A stretch of DNA of 64,000 bases, taken from Nonomuraea typhae. GTDB taxonomy: Bacteria > Actinomycetota > Actinomycetes > Streptosporangiales > Streptosporangiaceae. Under the pieces are notes generated by a model. That model saw only the letters and a list, made by a program, of their open reading frames with translations. It searched no databases and was not told where the DNA came from. The stretch is from NCBI RefSeq assembly GCF_009760925.1, contig NZ_VRLV01000001.1, forward strand, positions 124,001 to 188,000. Direction: 5' to 3'. A program made the position numbers and the translations under genes. This document shows positions 27,101-34,236 of this stretch, piece by piece (the stretch's first letter is position 1; the number at the start of each line of letters is the position of its first letter).

Positions 27101-28437
27101 TTGTTGCCCCGCGAGAACCCGCCGGTCGAGCTCGTGCCCCGGGTCGTCACCGCGTAGTCGGCCACGCTCGCCGGCCGCTCGCCGGAGGCGGGGGCGATGA
27201 GGACGTCGTCCACCCACCCCTTGAACGGCAGCGGCCCCGCCGGGGCGTCGAAGCCGACGAGGATGCGCTTGATCCGCTTGCCCTCGGCCACGTCGCCGAT
27301 CCGGACGACCTTGTTGTTCCACTGGTCGGCATACAGCGTCTTGGACTCGCCCTGGGCCCGTGGGCTGAGCCGTACCCCGTGATGGTCTTGCGCCTTGAGG
27401 CCGCTGAGGTAGGTGCCGTCGTCGAAGGCGAGGTCCAGCGCGCCGTAGGTGCTGGGGTAGGCCATGGACGCCCCGGTGAACTCGGGGAAGATCTTGTAGG
27501 TGAGCTCGGTGTCCGCCTTGACCTCGACGTCGGTCTCGAACACCTTGTTCGTCGCGTGCCCGCCGCGCTCGGCGGTGGTGCTGCCGGAGTACCGGAACGC
27601 CTGGACCCCGGTGTAGCCGGCGCGCGGCTTGGCGGTGAACCCGCTGCCCGGCCCGGGGCCGATCAGGGTGCGCATCGGCGAGGGCGGCTTGGGCGCGGTG
27701 TCCCCGTCGGACAACTGCAGCTCGGCCAGTTGCACGATCCCGCCCGACCCGTTGCGGGTGACGTTCAGCCGGTAGTGGAGGTACGGCGCGGCGGCGGCGA
27801 CCTCGAACTCCCGGGTCTTGAACCGGGCGTCGAACGTCTCACCGGCGCGGGTGTCCACGGCCGTCCAGTTCCGCCCGTCGTCGGAGCCCTCCAGCCGCCA
27901 GTCGCGGGGATCCCGCTCGGGCGCGTCGTTGGCGCTGGCCAGGGCGTACCTGACCACCTTGATCGGCTTGGCCAGCTTGACCGAGACCCATCCGGTGCCG
28001 GCGAACACCAGCCACTTGGTGTTGACGTCGCCGTCGAGGAGGTTCTCCTTGACCTCGCCCGCGGCGGTGAACTCCCCGCTGGCGGCGATCTCGACGATCT
28101 CGTCGGTGATGTTGCCGGGGATGCCGCCCGTGCTGCTGCCGGTGATCCCTTCGGAGGGCTTGCCCTCTTCGCCGGTGTTGAGCCAGGTCGGCGGGGTTTG
28201 CCCGGTCTCGAAGGAGGAGTAGAAGAGCGCTCCCGGCGGCGGCGCGGCGGCGGCCGTGCGCGCGGCGGAGCGCTGGGCGGGCGGCTGTTCCTCGATGGGA
28301 GCGGGCTGCGTGGGGGCCGCGGACGGCGCGTCCGACGGCAGCGGCGACGGCGGCGGATCGGCTGCCGCCACCCCGGATAACCCCGCGAACACCGCTAAGG
28401 CGACGGCCGTGACGACCGTCAGATGCGTTCTACGCAT
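24154..28437 (-). CDS. Secreted GH92 family glycoside hydrolase (alpha-mannosidase type)
   Basis: 1427 residues with a Sec signal peptide (to about residue 26). An F5/8 type C-like carbohydrate-binding region lies at about 110-240. The GH92 body (about 430-1130) contains GNNFPATAVPHGFTFW, SNQPSHHIPYMYTY and DEDNGEMSAWYLFSALGFYP, the calcium-dependent catalytic region of exo-alpha-mannosidases. A second discoidin-like stretch is near 1185-1290. The last 120 residues are repeats around GGPLTATG, resembling a small beta-helix. GH92 enzymes trim alpha-1,2-, 1,3- or 1,6-linked mannose; linkage cannot be read here. GGAGGG precedes the ATG. Two palindromic operators upstream imply repression by a LacI-type protein encoded elsewhere. 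Confidence 0.92.
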   Translation of the reverse strand: MRRTHLTVVTAVALAVFAGLSGVAAADPPPSPLPSDAPSAAPTQPAPIEEQPPAQRSAARTAAAAPPPGALFYSSFETGQTPPTWLNTGEEGKPSEGITGSSTGGIPGNITDEIVEIAASGEFTAAGEVKENLLDGDVNTKWLVFAGTGWVSVKLAKPIKVVRYALASANDAPERDPRDWRLEGSDDGRNWTAVDTRAGETFDARFKTREFEVAAAAPYLHYRLNVTRNGSGGIVQLAELQLSDGDTAPKPPSPMRTLIGPGPGSGFTAKPRAGYTGVQAFRYSGSTTAERGGHATNKVFETDVEVKADTELTYKIFPEFTGASMAYPSTYGALDLAFDDGTYLSGLKAQDHHGVRLSPRAQGESKTLYADQWNNKVVRIGDVAEGKRIKRILVGFDAPAGPLPFKGWVDDVLIAPASGERPASVADYAVTTRGTSSTGGFSRGNNFPATAVPHGFTFWTPMTGSGSNSWLYEYHRNGNPDNVPTIQAFAASHQPSPWMGDRQSFQVMPSTLALPSADRVARATPFTHDKETARPYSYGVELNNGIRTEIAPADHSAVFRFTFPGDGGSLIFDNYDDNGGLTIGPDGVVTGYTDARSGLSAGATRMFVYAVFDRPVTAGGKLTGAGRDNVTGYVRFADRQVSMRIATSFIGVEQARLNLAEVADGFEPVKARAKRAWEEKLGVIEVEGASRDQLTTLYSNLYRLFLYPNSGFENTPDGPRYASPVSPPTGQNTPTQTGAKIVDGKIYVNNGFWDTYRTTWPAYALLSPQAGELVDGFVQQYRDGGWIARWSSPGYADLMVGTSSDVAFADAYTKGVRGFDAAAAYQAALRNATTVPPNASVGRKGMATSPFRGYTALNETGEAMSWAVDGYINDFGISEMAKELAKSATGPLKSKYLEEAEYFRSRALNYVHMWDPATGFFQGRDSTGKWRHTKDTYDPRVWGFDYTETNGWNMAFHAPQDGVGLASLYGGRPALAKKLDDFFATPETATLRGSYPSVIHEMREARDVRMGQYGHSNQPSHHIPYMYTYAGQPWKTQAKVREALSRLYLGSEIGQGYAGDEDNGEMSAWYLFSALGFYPLQIGSPHYTVGSPLFTKATVHLPSGKDLVINAPGNSAANVYVQGLKVNGRAWTSTSLPHDLLAGGAVLDFTMGAKPSSWGRPLESITPDGAAPRPLRDLPVSGGPAALSDDTSATTATLTGPVVLKAGARERATFYTLTSAATGPAAWTLEGSLDGTTWTVVDRRENETFTWARQTRPFKIAKPGRYAHYRLTAPGTLAELELLAQPDPACTRTITGTHAGPLTVSSGVTCLAAGAKVTGPVVVRKGASLYALESAEIGGPLTATDAENVALLGTAVGGPVTATGVAALTLEAVTAGGPMTLTGNTGPLLAASRVRGPLTCSGNRPPPVSNGLPNTAGGPVTGQCAAM

Positions 28438-28447
28438 ACGACCCTCC

Positions 28448-28461
28448 TGACAACGTTGTCA
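28448..28461. promoter_or_regulatory. Palindromic operator 1 of the GH92 gene
   Basis: TGACAACGTTGTCA is a perfect 14-bp palindrome centred on CG, the hallmark of LacI-family operators. It lies directly upstream of the GH92 ribosome binding site and would block transcription or early elongation. Confidence 0.7.
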
Positions 28462-28477
28462 CAAGGAGAAACTGTTT

Positions 28478-28491
28478 AGACAACGTTGTCA
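28478..28491. promoter_or_regulatory. Palindromic operator 2 of the GH92 gene
   Basis: A second copy of the core GACAACGTTGTC, centred 30 bp from the first. That is nearly three helical turns, so two dimers would sit on the same face of the DNA. Confidence 0.7.
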
Positions 28492-28506
28492 ATGGCTCGT
28501 TAGAAA

Positions 28507-28538
28507 CCGTACCGGGTTTACTTTTGAACTCGGTATGG
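28507..28538. promoter_or_regulatory. Inverted repeat before the TetR gene, probable autoregulatory operator
   Basis: CCGTACCGGGTTTA (28507-28520) and TGAACTCGGTATGG (28525-28538) are imperfect inverted 14-bp arms (three mismatches) around CTTT, 15 bases before the TetR start. TetR proteins commonly bind such a site in their own promoter. Confidence 0.5.
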
Positions 28539-28553
28539 ATTAGCCTCGGCGTC

Positions 28554-29162
28554 ATGGTCGGGGTGAGCAAGGAGAAGAAGGCCCAGCGGCGCAAGCACAT
28601 CGGCGACACCGCCCTGCGCCTGTTCGCCGAGCGCGGGTTCGAGGCGGTCACGGTCAACGAGATCGCCGAAGCCGCCGGAGTGGCCAAGGTGACGCTGTTC
28701 AACTACTTCCCCAGCAAGGAGGCCCTCGTCCTGGAGGGCGTCGAGGAGGACATCGCCGGCATCGTCGCCGGCCGCCGCAGGGGCCAGAGCGTGCTCGGCG
28801 TCCTGCGCGAGCACTACCTGGGCTTCGGCGCGCGCATCGAGGCCGAGGCGGACATCGGCGAGCTCGTCAGCCGGATGAAGGTCATCGTCGAAAGCCCCGC
28901 GCTGATCGCCGCCGTCCAGCGCATCCAGTACGGCCAGCGCGCCGCCCTGGCGATGGTCCTCGACGGCCGCGACACCTGGCACTTCCCGGCCGACCTCACC
29001 GCCGACCTGATGGCGGCCCAGATCACGGCCACGATCCAGCTGCTGCAAGAGGCGTTCTTCGAGCGCCTGGCCGGCGGCATGAGCGTGCGGGAGGCGGGGG
29101 AGTCCCTGCGCCCCGACGTGGACCGGGCCTTCGACCTGCTGGAAAGGGGATATGGCACATGA
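28554..29162 (+). CDS. TetR family transcriptional regulator
   Basis: 202 residues. The helix-turn-helix occupies about 10-55 (RRKHIGDTALRLFAERGFEAVTVNEIAEAAGVAKVTLFNYF...KEAL), a textbook TetR DNA-binding domain. The rest is the helical ligand-binding/dimer domain. The start may be the ATG at 28554 or a GTG at 28563; an upstream ATG at 28524 overlaps the inverted repeat. The stop codon overlaps the next ATG (ATGA), so it is translationally coupled to the TIM-barrel protein, which may act on or produce its ligand. Divergent from GH92. Confidence 0.9.
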   Translation: MVGVSKEKKAQRRKHIGDTALRLFAERGFEAVTVNEIAEAAGVAKVTLFNYFPSKEALVLEGVEEDIAGIVAGRRRGQSVLGVLREHYLGFGARIEAEADIGELVSRMKVIVESPALIAAVQRIQYGQRAALAMVLDGRDTWHFPADLTADLMAAQITATIQLLQEAFFERLAGGMSVREAGESLRPDVDRAFDLLERGYGT

Positions 29163-30082
29163 AGAAGGGCATCAACTACGACACCGGTTTCCTGCCGGAG
29201 CCGGACACCACCCGCCCGGTGTTCGAGCGGGAGACCGTACGCCGGGAGATGCGCGTGATCGCCGGTGACCTGCACTGCCAGGCCGTACGCGTGTCGGGAG
29301 GCAACCCCGAGCGGCTCAGCGTCGCGGCCGAGGAGGCCGCGGCGGCCGGGCTGGAGGTGTACTTCGCGCCGTTCCCGGTGGACCTGACCACCGGGGAGAT
29401 GCTGGACCTCTACGCCGAATGCGCCCGCCGCGCCCGGGCGGTCGACGGCCGCGTGACCCTGGTCACCGGGTGCGAGACCAGCGCCTTCGGCCAGGGTTTC
29501 ATGCCCGGCAACACCTACACCGAGCGCCTGGAGGCGATGGCCGACTCCGAGGTCGCCTGGTGGGAGAACCTCGGCCCGATCATCGAACGCCTCAACGCCT
29601 TCCTGGCCGAGGCCGCCGCGACGGCCAGGAAACACTTCGACGGCCCCGTCACCTACGCCAGCGCCCCCTGGGAGCCGATCGACTGGACCCCGTTCGACCT
29701 GGTCGGCGTCGACGCCTACCGGGCCGGCTACAACGAGCGGACCTTCCCCGAGGAGATCCGCGCCCACCGCGCCCACGGCAAGCCGGTGATCGTCACCGAG
29801 TTCGGCACCTGCGCCTATCAAGGGGCCGCGCAGCTCGGCGGCATGGCCTGGCAGCCCCCGGCCGGCGCCGTCCCCGACGAGCAGGAGCAGGTCCGCTACC
29901 TCGACGACCTGCTGGACGTCTTCGAGCAGGAGGGCGTGGACACCGCCCTGTGGTTCACCTTCGCCACCTACACGCGGCCCGGTCCCGACGACCTGGGCGC
30001 CTACGGCGTGGTCCGCATGCTCGACGAGACCCGCTGGGAGCCCAAGGCGGTCTTCCACGCCATGGCTAGGCGCTACAGCTGA
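29159..30082 (+). CDS. Glycoside-hydrolase-like TIM-barrel protein
   Basis: A 307-residue protein without a signal peptide. The strand/helix rhythm and motifs (VRVSGGNPERL, YASAPWEPIDWTPFDLVGVDAY, KPVIVTEFGTCAYQG, ALWFTFATY) look like a clan-A glycoside hydrolase barrel. The E in VTEFG would be the nucleophile and the E in PWE the possible acid. Relatives are sometimes labelled abortive infection protein in databases, a label the sequence does not support. It overlaps the TetR gene by ATGA and the convergent methyltransferase gene by 17 bases. An intracellular substrate, possibly an oligosaccharide sensed by the regulator, is inference. Confidence 0.6.
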   Translation: MKKGINYDTGFLPEPDTTRPVFERETVRREMRVIAGDLHCQAVRVSGGNPERLSVAAEEAAAAGLEVYFAPFPVDLTTGEMLDLYAECARRARAVDGRVTLVTGCETSAFGQGFMPGNTYTERLEAMADSEVAWWENLGPIIERLNAFLAEAAATARKHFDGPVTYASAPWEPIDWTPFDLVGVDAYRAGYNERTFPEEIRAHRAHGKPVIVTEFGTCAYQGAAQLGGMAWQPPAGAVPDEQEQVRYLDDLLDVFEQEGVDTALWFTFATYTRPGPDDLGAYGVVRMLDETRWEPKAVFHAMARRYS

Positions 30083-30827
30083 AGATCGCGGTCCCGGGCA
30101 GATGGCGGCCCCGCAGCGGGCTCCACCCGCCCCACACCCGCTCGTGCCCCGCCGGCCACTCGGGCTCGGTCAGCCCGTCCAGCCGCAGCCCGGCCGCCGC
30201 CAGCAACCCCACCCAGTCGCCCATCGTGCGATGGTGCTCGACGTAGGTGACCTCGCCGCGCTGCCCGGTCTCGGTGTACGGCGTGCGGTCGAAGTAGGAC
30301 CGATCGGAGGTCAGCCCCCGCGGCCCCGGGTCGTCGGGGAAGGCCCACCGGACCGGATGGCTCACCGAGAACACGAACCGCCCGCCGGGCCGCAGCACCC
30401 GGCGCACCTCCCGGAAGACCGCCGACGGCTCGGCCACGAACGGCAACGCCCCGAAGGCCGAGCACGCCAGGTCGAACACACCCTCACGGTACGGCAGCGC
30501 CTCGGCGTCGGCCTGGACGACCGGCACGTGGACCCCGGTCTCCAGGTCGATCCGCTGGGAGTGCCGCAGCTGCCGATGGGAGATGTCGAAGGCGGCGACC
30601 CGCGCCCCCTGACCGGCCAGCCACCGCGCGCACTGCGCGGCCCCGCAGCCGATCTCCAGCACGGCCCGCCCGTCCACCTCGCCCAGCAGGCGGGCATCGG
30701 CCTCGTCGAGCCCCTCCGGGCACCACACGAACCGGGCGTCACCGAGGAAACCGCCGTGCTCACCCTGGTAGTCGTCGGCGTTGCCGTCCCACCACCAGCG
30801 GTTGGCCCGCGACGACTGCGACAGCAC
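30066..30827 (-). CDS. Class I SAM-dependent methyltransferase
   Basis: 253 residues. SAM-binding motif I is VLEIGCGAAQCARWL, with acidic D in AAFDIS after it. The DLACSAFGALPFV and RVLRPGGRFVFSVSHPV segments correspond to motifs II and III of UbiE-type enzymes. The substrate is unknown. The GTG start shares one base with the TAG stop of the DUF4191 gene (TAGTG), implying translational coupling. This pair lies in the same neighbourhood as lipA in actinomycetes, here separated by the GH3 gene. Confidence 0.88.
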   Translation of the reverse strand: MLSQSSRANRWWWDGNADDYQGEHGGFLGDARFVWCPEGLDEADARLLGEVDGRAVLEIGCGAAQCARWLAGQGARVAAFDISHRQLRHSQRIDLETGVHVPVVQADAEALPYREGVFDLACSAFGALPFVAEPSAVFREVRRVLRPGGRFVFSVSHPVRWAFPDDPGPRGLTSDRSYFDRTPYTETGQRGEVTYVEHHRTMGDWVGLLAAAGLRLDGLTEPEWPAGHERVWGGWSPLRGRHLPGTAIFSCSA

Positions 30828-31501
30828 TAGCGCATCTTGGGGCCGCGCGGCACGCGCGCGCCCTTCGGCATGGGGCCCTTGGGCAGCGGCATGTTCTTGG
30901 GCAGGGACCGCAGCCGGTCCTTGACCTCGTTGACCGCGGGCTTCTTGAGGTTGCGCGGCAGCTTCATGATGTGCCGCTGCAGCTTGGCCAGCGGCACCTG
31001 GCCCTCGCCGTCACCGCACTGGATGTCGTAGATCTCGATGCCGAGCGCCACCCGCGAGATGCGCTTCTTCTCCGCGGTCAGCATGCGCGCCACCCGGTTG
31101 CCCGGTCCCTCGGAGACCAGCACGACGCCGGGGTAGCCGACGACCATGTGGATGAGGTCCTGGTCGCGGTTGACCGCGATGGCCGGGGTGACCTGCCAGT
31201 TGCCCCGCATGCCCTGCAGGACCGCGGCGGCGGCGCCGGTCTGGCCGTGCAGGATGGAGTACTGCGCGCGCTGCGCGAGCTGGCCGAAGACCACCAGGCC
31301 GACGGTGAAGGCCAGCATGATGCCCAGGATGATCGAGTAGACCAGCTGGTCGAGGACGATGCCGATGACCACGGCAACCGCGAGCGTGGCGACCGCCGAG
31401 AGGAACACGATCGGCAACCCCTTGGGGTTGGCCTGGTTGATGATCTGCGCGATCATGCGGAGCTGCTTGATGCGGCCCGGCTTCTCTTCTGCGGTTGCCA
31501 T
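30827..31501 (-). CDS. DUF4191 domain membrane protein
   Basis: 224 residues with two adjacent membrane helices at about 27-48 and 52-75 (the LPIVFLSAVATLAVAVVIGIVLDQLVYSIILGIM region). A cytosolic domain with GMRGNWQVTPAIAVNRDQDLIHMVVGYPGVVLVSEG follows, then a basic, proline-rich tail. This matches the actinobacterial DUF4191 family, whose function is unknown. It heads a two-gene unit with the methyltransferase. A strong terminator for the GH3 gene lies just upstream, so it has its own promoter in the short gap. Confidence 0.9.
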   Translation of the reverse strand: MATAEEKPGRIKQLRMIAQIINQANPKGLPIVFLSAVATLAVAVVIGIVLDQLVYSIILGIMLAFTVGLVVFGQLAQRAQYSILHGQTGAAAAVLQGMRGNWQVTPAIAVNRDQDLIHMVVGYPGVVLVSEGPGNRVARMLTAEKKRISRVALGIEIYDIQCGDGEGQVPLAKLQRHIMKLPRNLKKPAVNEVKDRLRSLPKNMPLPKGPMPKGARVPRGPKMR

Positions 31502-31540
31502 GTCTTGAAGGATACAAACACCGGGGCGGAGAGATGAAAA

Positions 31541-31575
31541 CGTGACCGCGGGGCGAGGCCCGCCCCGCGGTCACG
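31541..31575 (-). terminator. Rho-independent terminator of the GH3 gene
   Basis: A perfect 15-bp stem (31541-31555 with 31561-31575) with a 5-base loop, immediately after the GH3 stop. It is followed on the leftward strand by TTTTC. Confidence 0.9.
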
Positions 31576-31576
31576 G

Positions 31577-34072
31577 TCAACGGCCGACGATCGCGGAAAG
31601 GCGCCGGTCGGCGACGCTCGCCCCCACCTCGGCGGCGTATGCGCCCGCGACCGTGGCCCACCCGCCGTCCTCCCACACCTGGAAGGCGCGCTCGGGCAGC
31701 TCGATCACGCACCGCGCGCTCTCACCCGGCTCCGCCTCGGCCACGGCGAACCCGGCCAGCCACCGCTCCGGCCGCGACCCCGGCTCGGCGGGCGCCAGAT
31801 ACACCTGCACGACCTCGCGCCCGCGCCGCGTGCCCGTATTGGTCACCGACACCACGACGGCGTCGCCGGTCGCCTCCACCGCGTCGTACGACCAGGTCGT
31901 GTACCCGAGCCCGTGCCCGAACCAGAACGCCGGCGTCCGCCCGGCCTTCTGCCAGCCCCGGTAGCCGATGAACACCCCTTCGTCGTACGGCACCGCCCCG
32001 TCCGAAGGCGTGACGTCGACGACCGGGCTGTCGGCCAGCGCCGCCGGCCAGGTCGTGGGCAGGCGCCCGCCGGGCTCGGCGTCGCCGAAGAGCACGTCGG
32101 CCAGCGCCGACCCGGCCTCCTGCCCGGGGAACCAGGTGAGCAGGATCGCCGCCACCCGGTCGGCCCACGGCATCTCGACGGGAGAGCCGGCGTTGACCAC
32201 GACGACCGTGCGCGGGTTGGCGGCGGCGACGGCGGCGATGAGCTCGTCCTGGCGGCCGGGCAGCTTGAGGTCCGTGCGGTCGAAGCCCTCGCTCTCCACC
32301 TCCAGCGTGGTCGAGGCCACCACCACGGCCACGTCGCACTCGGCGGCCAGGCGCGCGGCCTCGGCCAGCAGTTCGGCCTCGCCGTCGGTCGGGTTGCCGT
32401 GGCCGAGCGAGAACATGATCAGCGTCATGCCGTTGAAGCTGGCCACCTCGTGCTGGCGCAGGGTCAGCTCGACGGTCTGGCCCGCCTCCATCGCGTGGGT
32501 GAAGCGCCGTTCGGGGGCGTGCAGGATCGCGGCGGCCGGGTCGTCGCCCTCGAACACGACGGTGTCATCGAAGATCGTCTGACCGTCCAGGGTGAAGGTG
32601 AACCGGCCGACGCCCGTGATCGAGAAGTGGTGCTCGCCCGCGAGGTCCGCGGTGTAGGAGGTACGCAGCTCCACGGCCGCCAGCCGCTCCACGTCCACGC
32701 CCGCGGGCGGCAGCCCCACCCAGCGCGCCTCGGCGACCGGCACCTCTGCCTCGCCCAGCACCTGCCCGCCGGCGTCCAGGAACAACGCCGTCGCCGGGGC
32801 GTTGACGGGGGAGAAGCGCAGCCGGGGATCGGTGCCGAGCGCGTACCGCACCTCGACGCCCTCTCGCTCGCTGAGCCCCTGCAGCGGCGAGACGATCCGG
32901 TCGGGGAAGACCTGCGCGCTGCCGCCGCCCATGATCCGCGCCTCGTCGGCCGCCGACCCGATGAGCGCGAGACTCCGCACGCCCGCGAACGGCAGCACGG
33001 CGCCCTCGTTCTTCAGCAGCGTGAACGACCGCGCCGCCACCTCACGGGCGAGCGCGATCCCGTCGATCTCCGCGTGCTCCGTGGTACGGCGGGCCGCCGC
33101 ACCGGTCCGGTCGGCCCCCGCGTCAGTACGGCGGGCCGCCGCGTCAGTACGGGCGGCCTGCGTGTGGTCGTCGGCCCGGCCGGACTCAGCCTGGTCGCCG
33201 GCGCCGCCACGGAGGGCGCCGGTGCGCTCGGCCAGGCGCAGGATGCGGCGGACCCGGTCGTCGACGACCGACTCCGGCACCCTCCCTTCACGCACGGCGG
33301 CCTCCAGCTTCTCGCCCCACGGCCCGTTGGGACCGGGCATGGCCACGTCCGTGCCGCCCAGGGCGGCGGGCTCGGTGGAGCGCACCGCCGTCCAGTCGGA
33401 GACGACGTAGCCGTCGAAGCCCCACTCGTCCTTCAGCACGCCGTTGACCAGGCCGGAGTGCTCGGTCATGGTCGTGCCGTTGACCGAGTTGTAGGCGGTC
33501 ATGAGCCCCCACGCGCCGGCCCGCACGACCCGCTCGAACGGCGCCAGGTACATCTCCCGCAGCACCTTGTCGCTCACCTTGACGTTCACCGTGAAGCGGT
33601 CGGTCTCGAAGTCGTTGGCCACGAAGTGCTTGGGCGTGGTGCCGACGCCGCCGTCCTGGACGCCCTCGACGTAGCCGGCGCCGATCTCGCCGGTCAGGAA
33701 CGGGTCCTCGGAGAAGCACTCGAAGTGCCGGCCGCCCAGCGGGGTGCGGTGCAGGTTGATCGTGGGGGCCAGCAGCACGTGGACGCCCTTGCGCCTGGCC
33801 TCCTGGGCGAGGAGCCGACCGACCTGCTTGACCAGCGCGACGTCCCAGGTGGCGGCGAGCGCGGTGGGGCTGGGCAGGGCGATCGACGGGTCCGCGGCGC
33901 TCCACTGCTCGCCGCGCACGCCGATCGGGCCGTCGCTCATCACCAGGCGGTCGAGGCCGATCTCGGGGATCGCGGGCAGGGCCCACATGTCGGCGCCGGT
34001 GAGCAGGCGGATCTTGGTGCTGAGGTCCAGCTTGTTGATCAGTTCGTCGAAGTCCACGCCGTCAGTGTTCAC
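31577..34072 (-). CDS. GH3 family beta-glucosidase with PA14 domain
   Basis: 831 residues without a signal peptide, so probably cytosolic. The N-terminal barrel contains the KHFVANDFETDR segment and the nucleophile D in VVSDWTAV near residue 225. The C-terminal GH3 sandwich domain is interrupted by a PA14 domain (about 415-530, TSYTADLAGEHHFSITGVGRF), as in beta-glucosidases with restricted substrate choice. A fibronectin-III-like domain ends the protein (FIGYRG...FGHGLGYTTW to the C-terminus). A low-complexity Arg/Thr/Ala insert (near 295-335) between the domains is encoded by DNA repeats. It starts with GTG, a weak ribosome site. It likely cleaves short beta-glucosides imported into the cell. 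Confidence 0.92.
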   Translation of the reverse strand: MNTDGVDFDELINKLDLSTKIRLLTGADMWALPAIPEIGLDRLVMSDGPIGVRGEQWSAADPSIALPSPTALAATWDVALVKQVGRLLAQEARRKGVHVLLAPTINLHRTPLGGRHFECFSEDPFLTGEIGAGYVEGVQDGGVGTTPKHFVANDFETDRFTVNVKVSDKVLREMYLAPFERVVRAGAWGLMTAYNSVNGTTMTEHSGLVNGVLKDEWGFDGYVVSDWTAVRSTEPAALGGTDVAMPGPNGPWGEKLEAAVREGRVPESVVDDRVRRILRLAERTGALRGGAGDQAESGRADDHTQAARTDAAARRTDAGADRTGAAARRTTEHAEIDGIALAREVAARSFTLLKNEGAVLPFAGVRSLALIGSAADEARIMGGGSAQVFPDRIVSPLQGLSEREGVEVRYALGTDPRLRFSPVNAPATALFLDAGGQVLGEAEVPVAEARWVGLPPAGVDVERLAAVELRTSYTADLAGEHHFSITGVGRFTFTLDGQTIFDDTVVFEGDDPAAAILHAPERRFTHAMEAGQTVELTLRQHEVASFNGMTLIMFSLGHGNPTDGEAELLAEAARLAAECDVAVVVASTTLEVESEGFDRTDLKLPGRQDELIAAVAAANPRTVVVVNAGSPVEMPWADRVAAILLTWFPGQEAGSALADVLFGDAEPGGRLPTTWPAALADSPVVDVTPSDGAVPYDEGVFIGYRGWQKAGRTPAFWFGHGLGYTTWSYDAVEATGDAVVVSVTNTGTRRGREVVQVYLAPAEPGSRPERWLAGFAVAEAEPGESARCVIELPERAFQVWEDGGWATVAGAYAAEVGASVADRRLSAIVGR
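33084..33163. repeat. Short repeats encoding the low-complexity insert of the GH3 protein
   Basis: The 17-mer GTACGGCGGGCCGCCGC occurs exactly at 33084-33100 and 33126-33142, with a decayed copy at 33147-33163. It encodes the ARRTD/ARRTT-type linker. The frame is kept. Confidence 0.8.
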
Positions 34073-34130
34073 CAGGAAACCGAGCGATGACTAGGTTTGT
34101 TACTTTAGCGTGATATTTCGGGACAAAAAG

Positions 34131-34160
34131 GGACCGCACCCCGGGTCTGGGATGCGGTCC
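34131..34160 (-). terminator. Rho-independent terminator of lipA
   Basis: GGACCGCA (34131-34138) pairs with TGCGGTCC (34153-34160), with further GC pairs inside. Leftwards it is followed by CTTTTTG, a clear U-tract. Confidence 0.85.
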
Positions 34161-34171
34161 TTGTGGCGTCC

Positions 34172-34236
34172 GCCGTACCTGTCGTGTGGCGGTTCAGGTG
34201 CTGCCGTACGTGATCGTGTGGCGGTTCAGGCGCGCT
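34172..34236. repeat. Tandem copies of the lipA 3' end
   Basis: Units at 34172-34202 and 34203-34236 share TCGTGTGGCGGTTCAGG (34182-34198 and 34214-34230) and GCCGTAC. The second unit contains the lipA stop codon, so the gene's 3' end has been copied downstream. GTGGCGTCC just before may be the remnant of another copy. Confidence 0.8.

Noticed and set aside
29159..30082. Phage abortive-infection gene
   Set aside because: The label exists for relatives, but the motifs are those of a glycosidase-like barrel and no defence partners are present.
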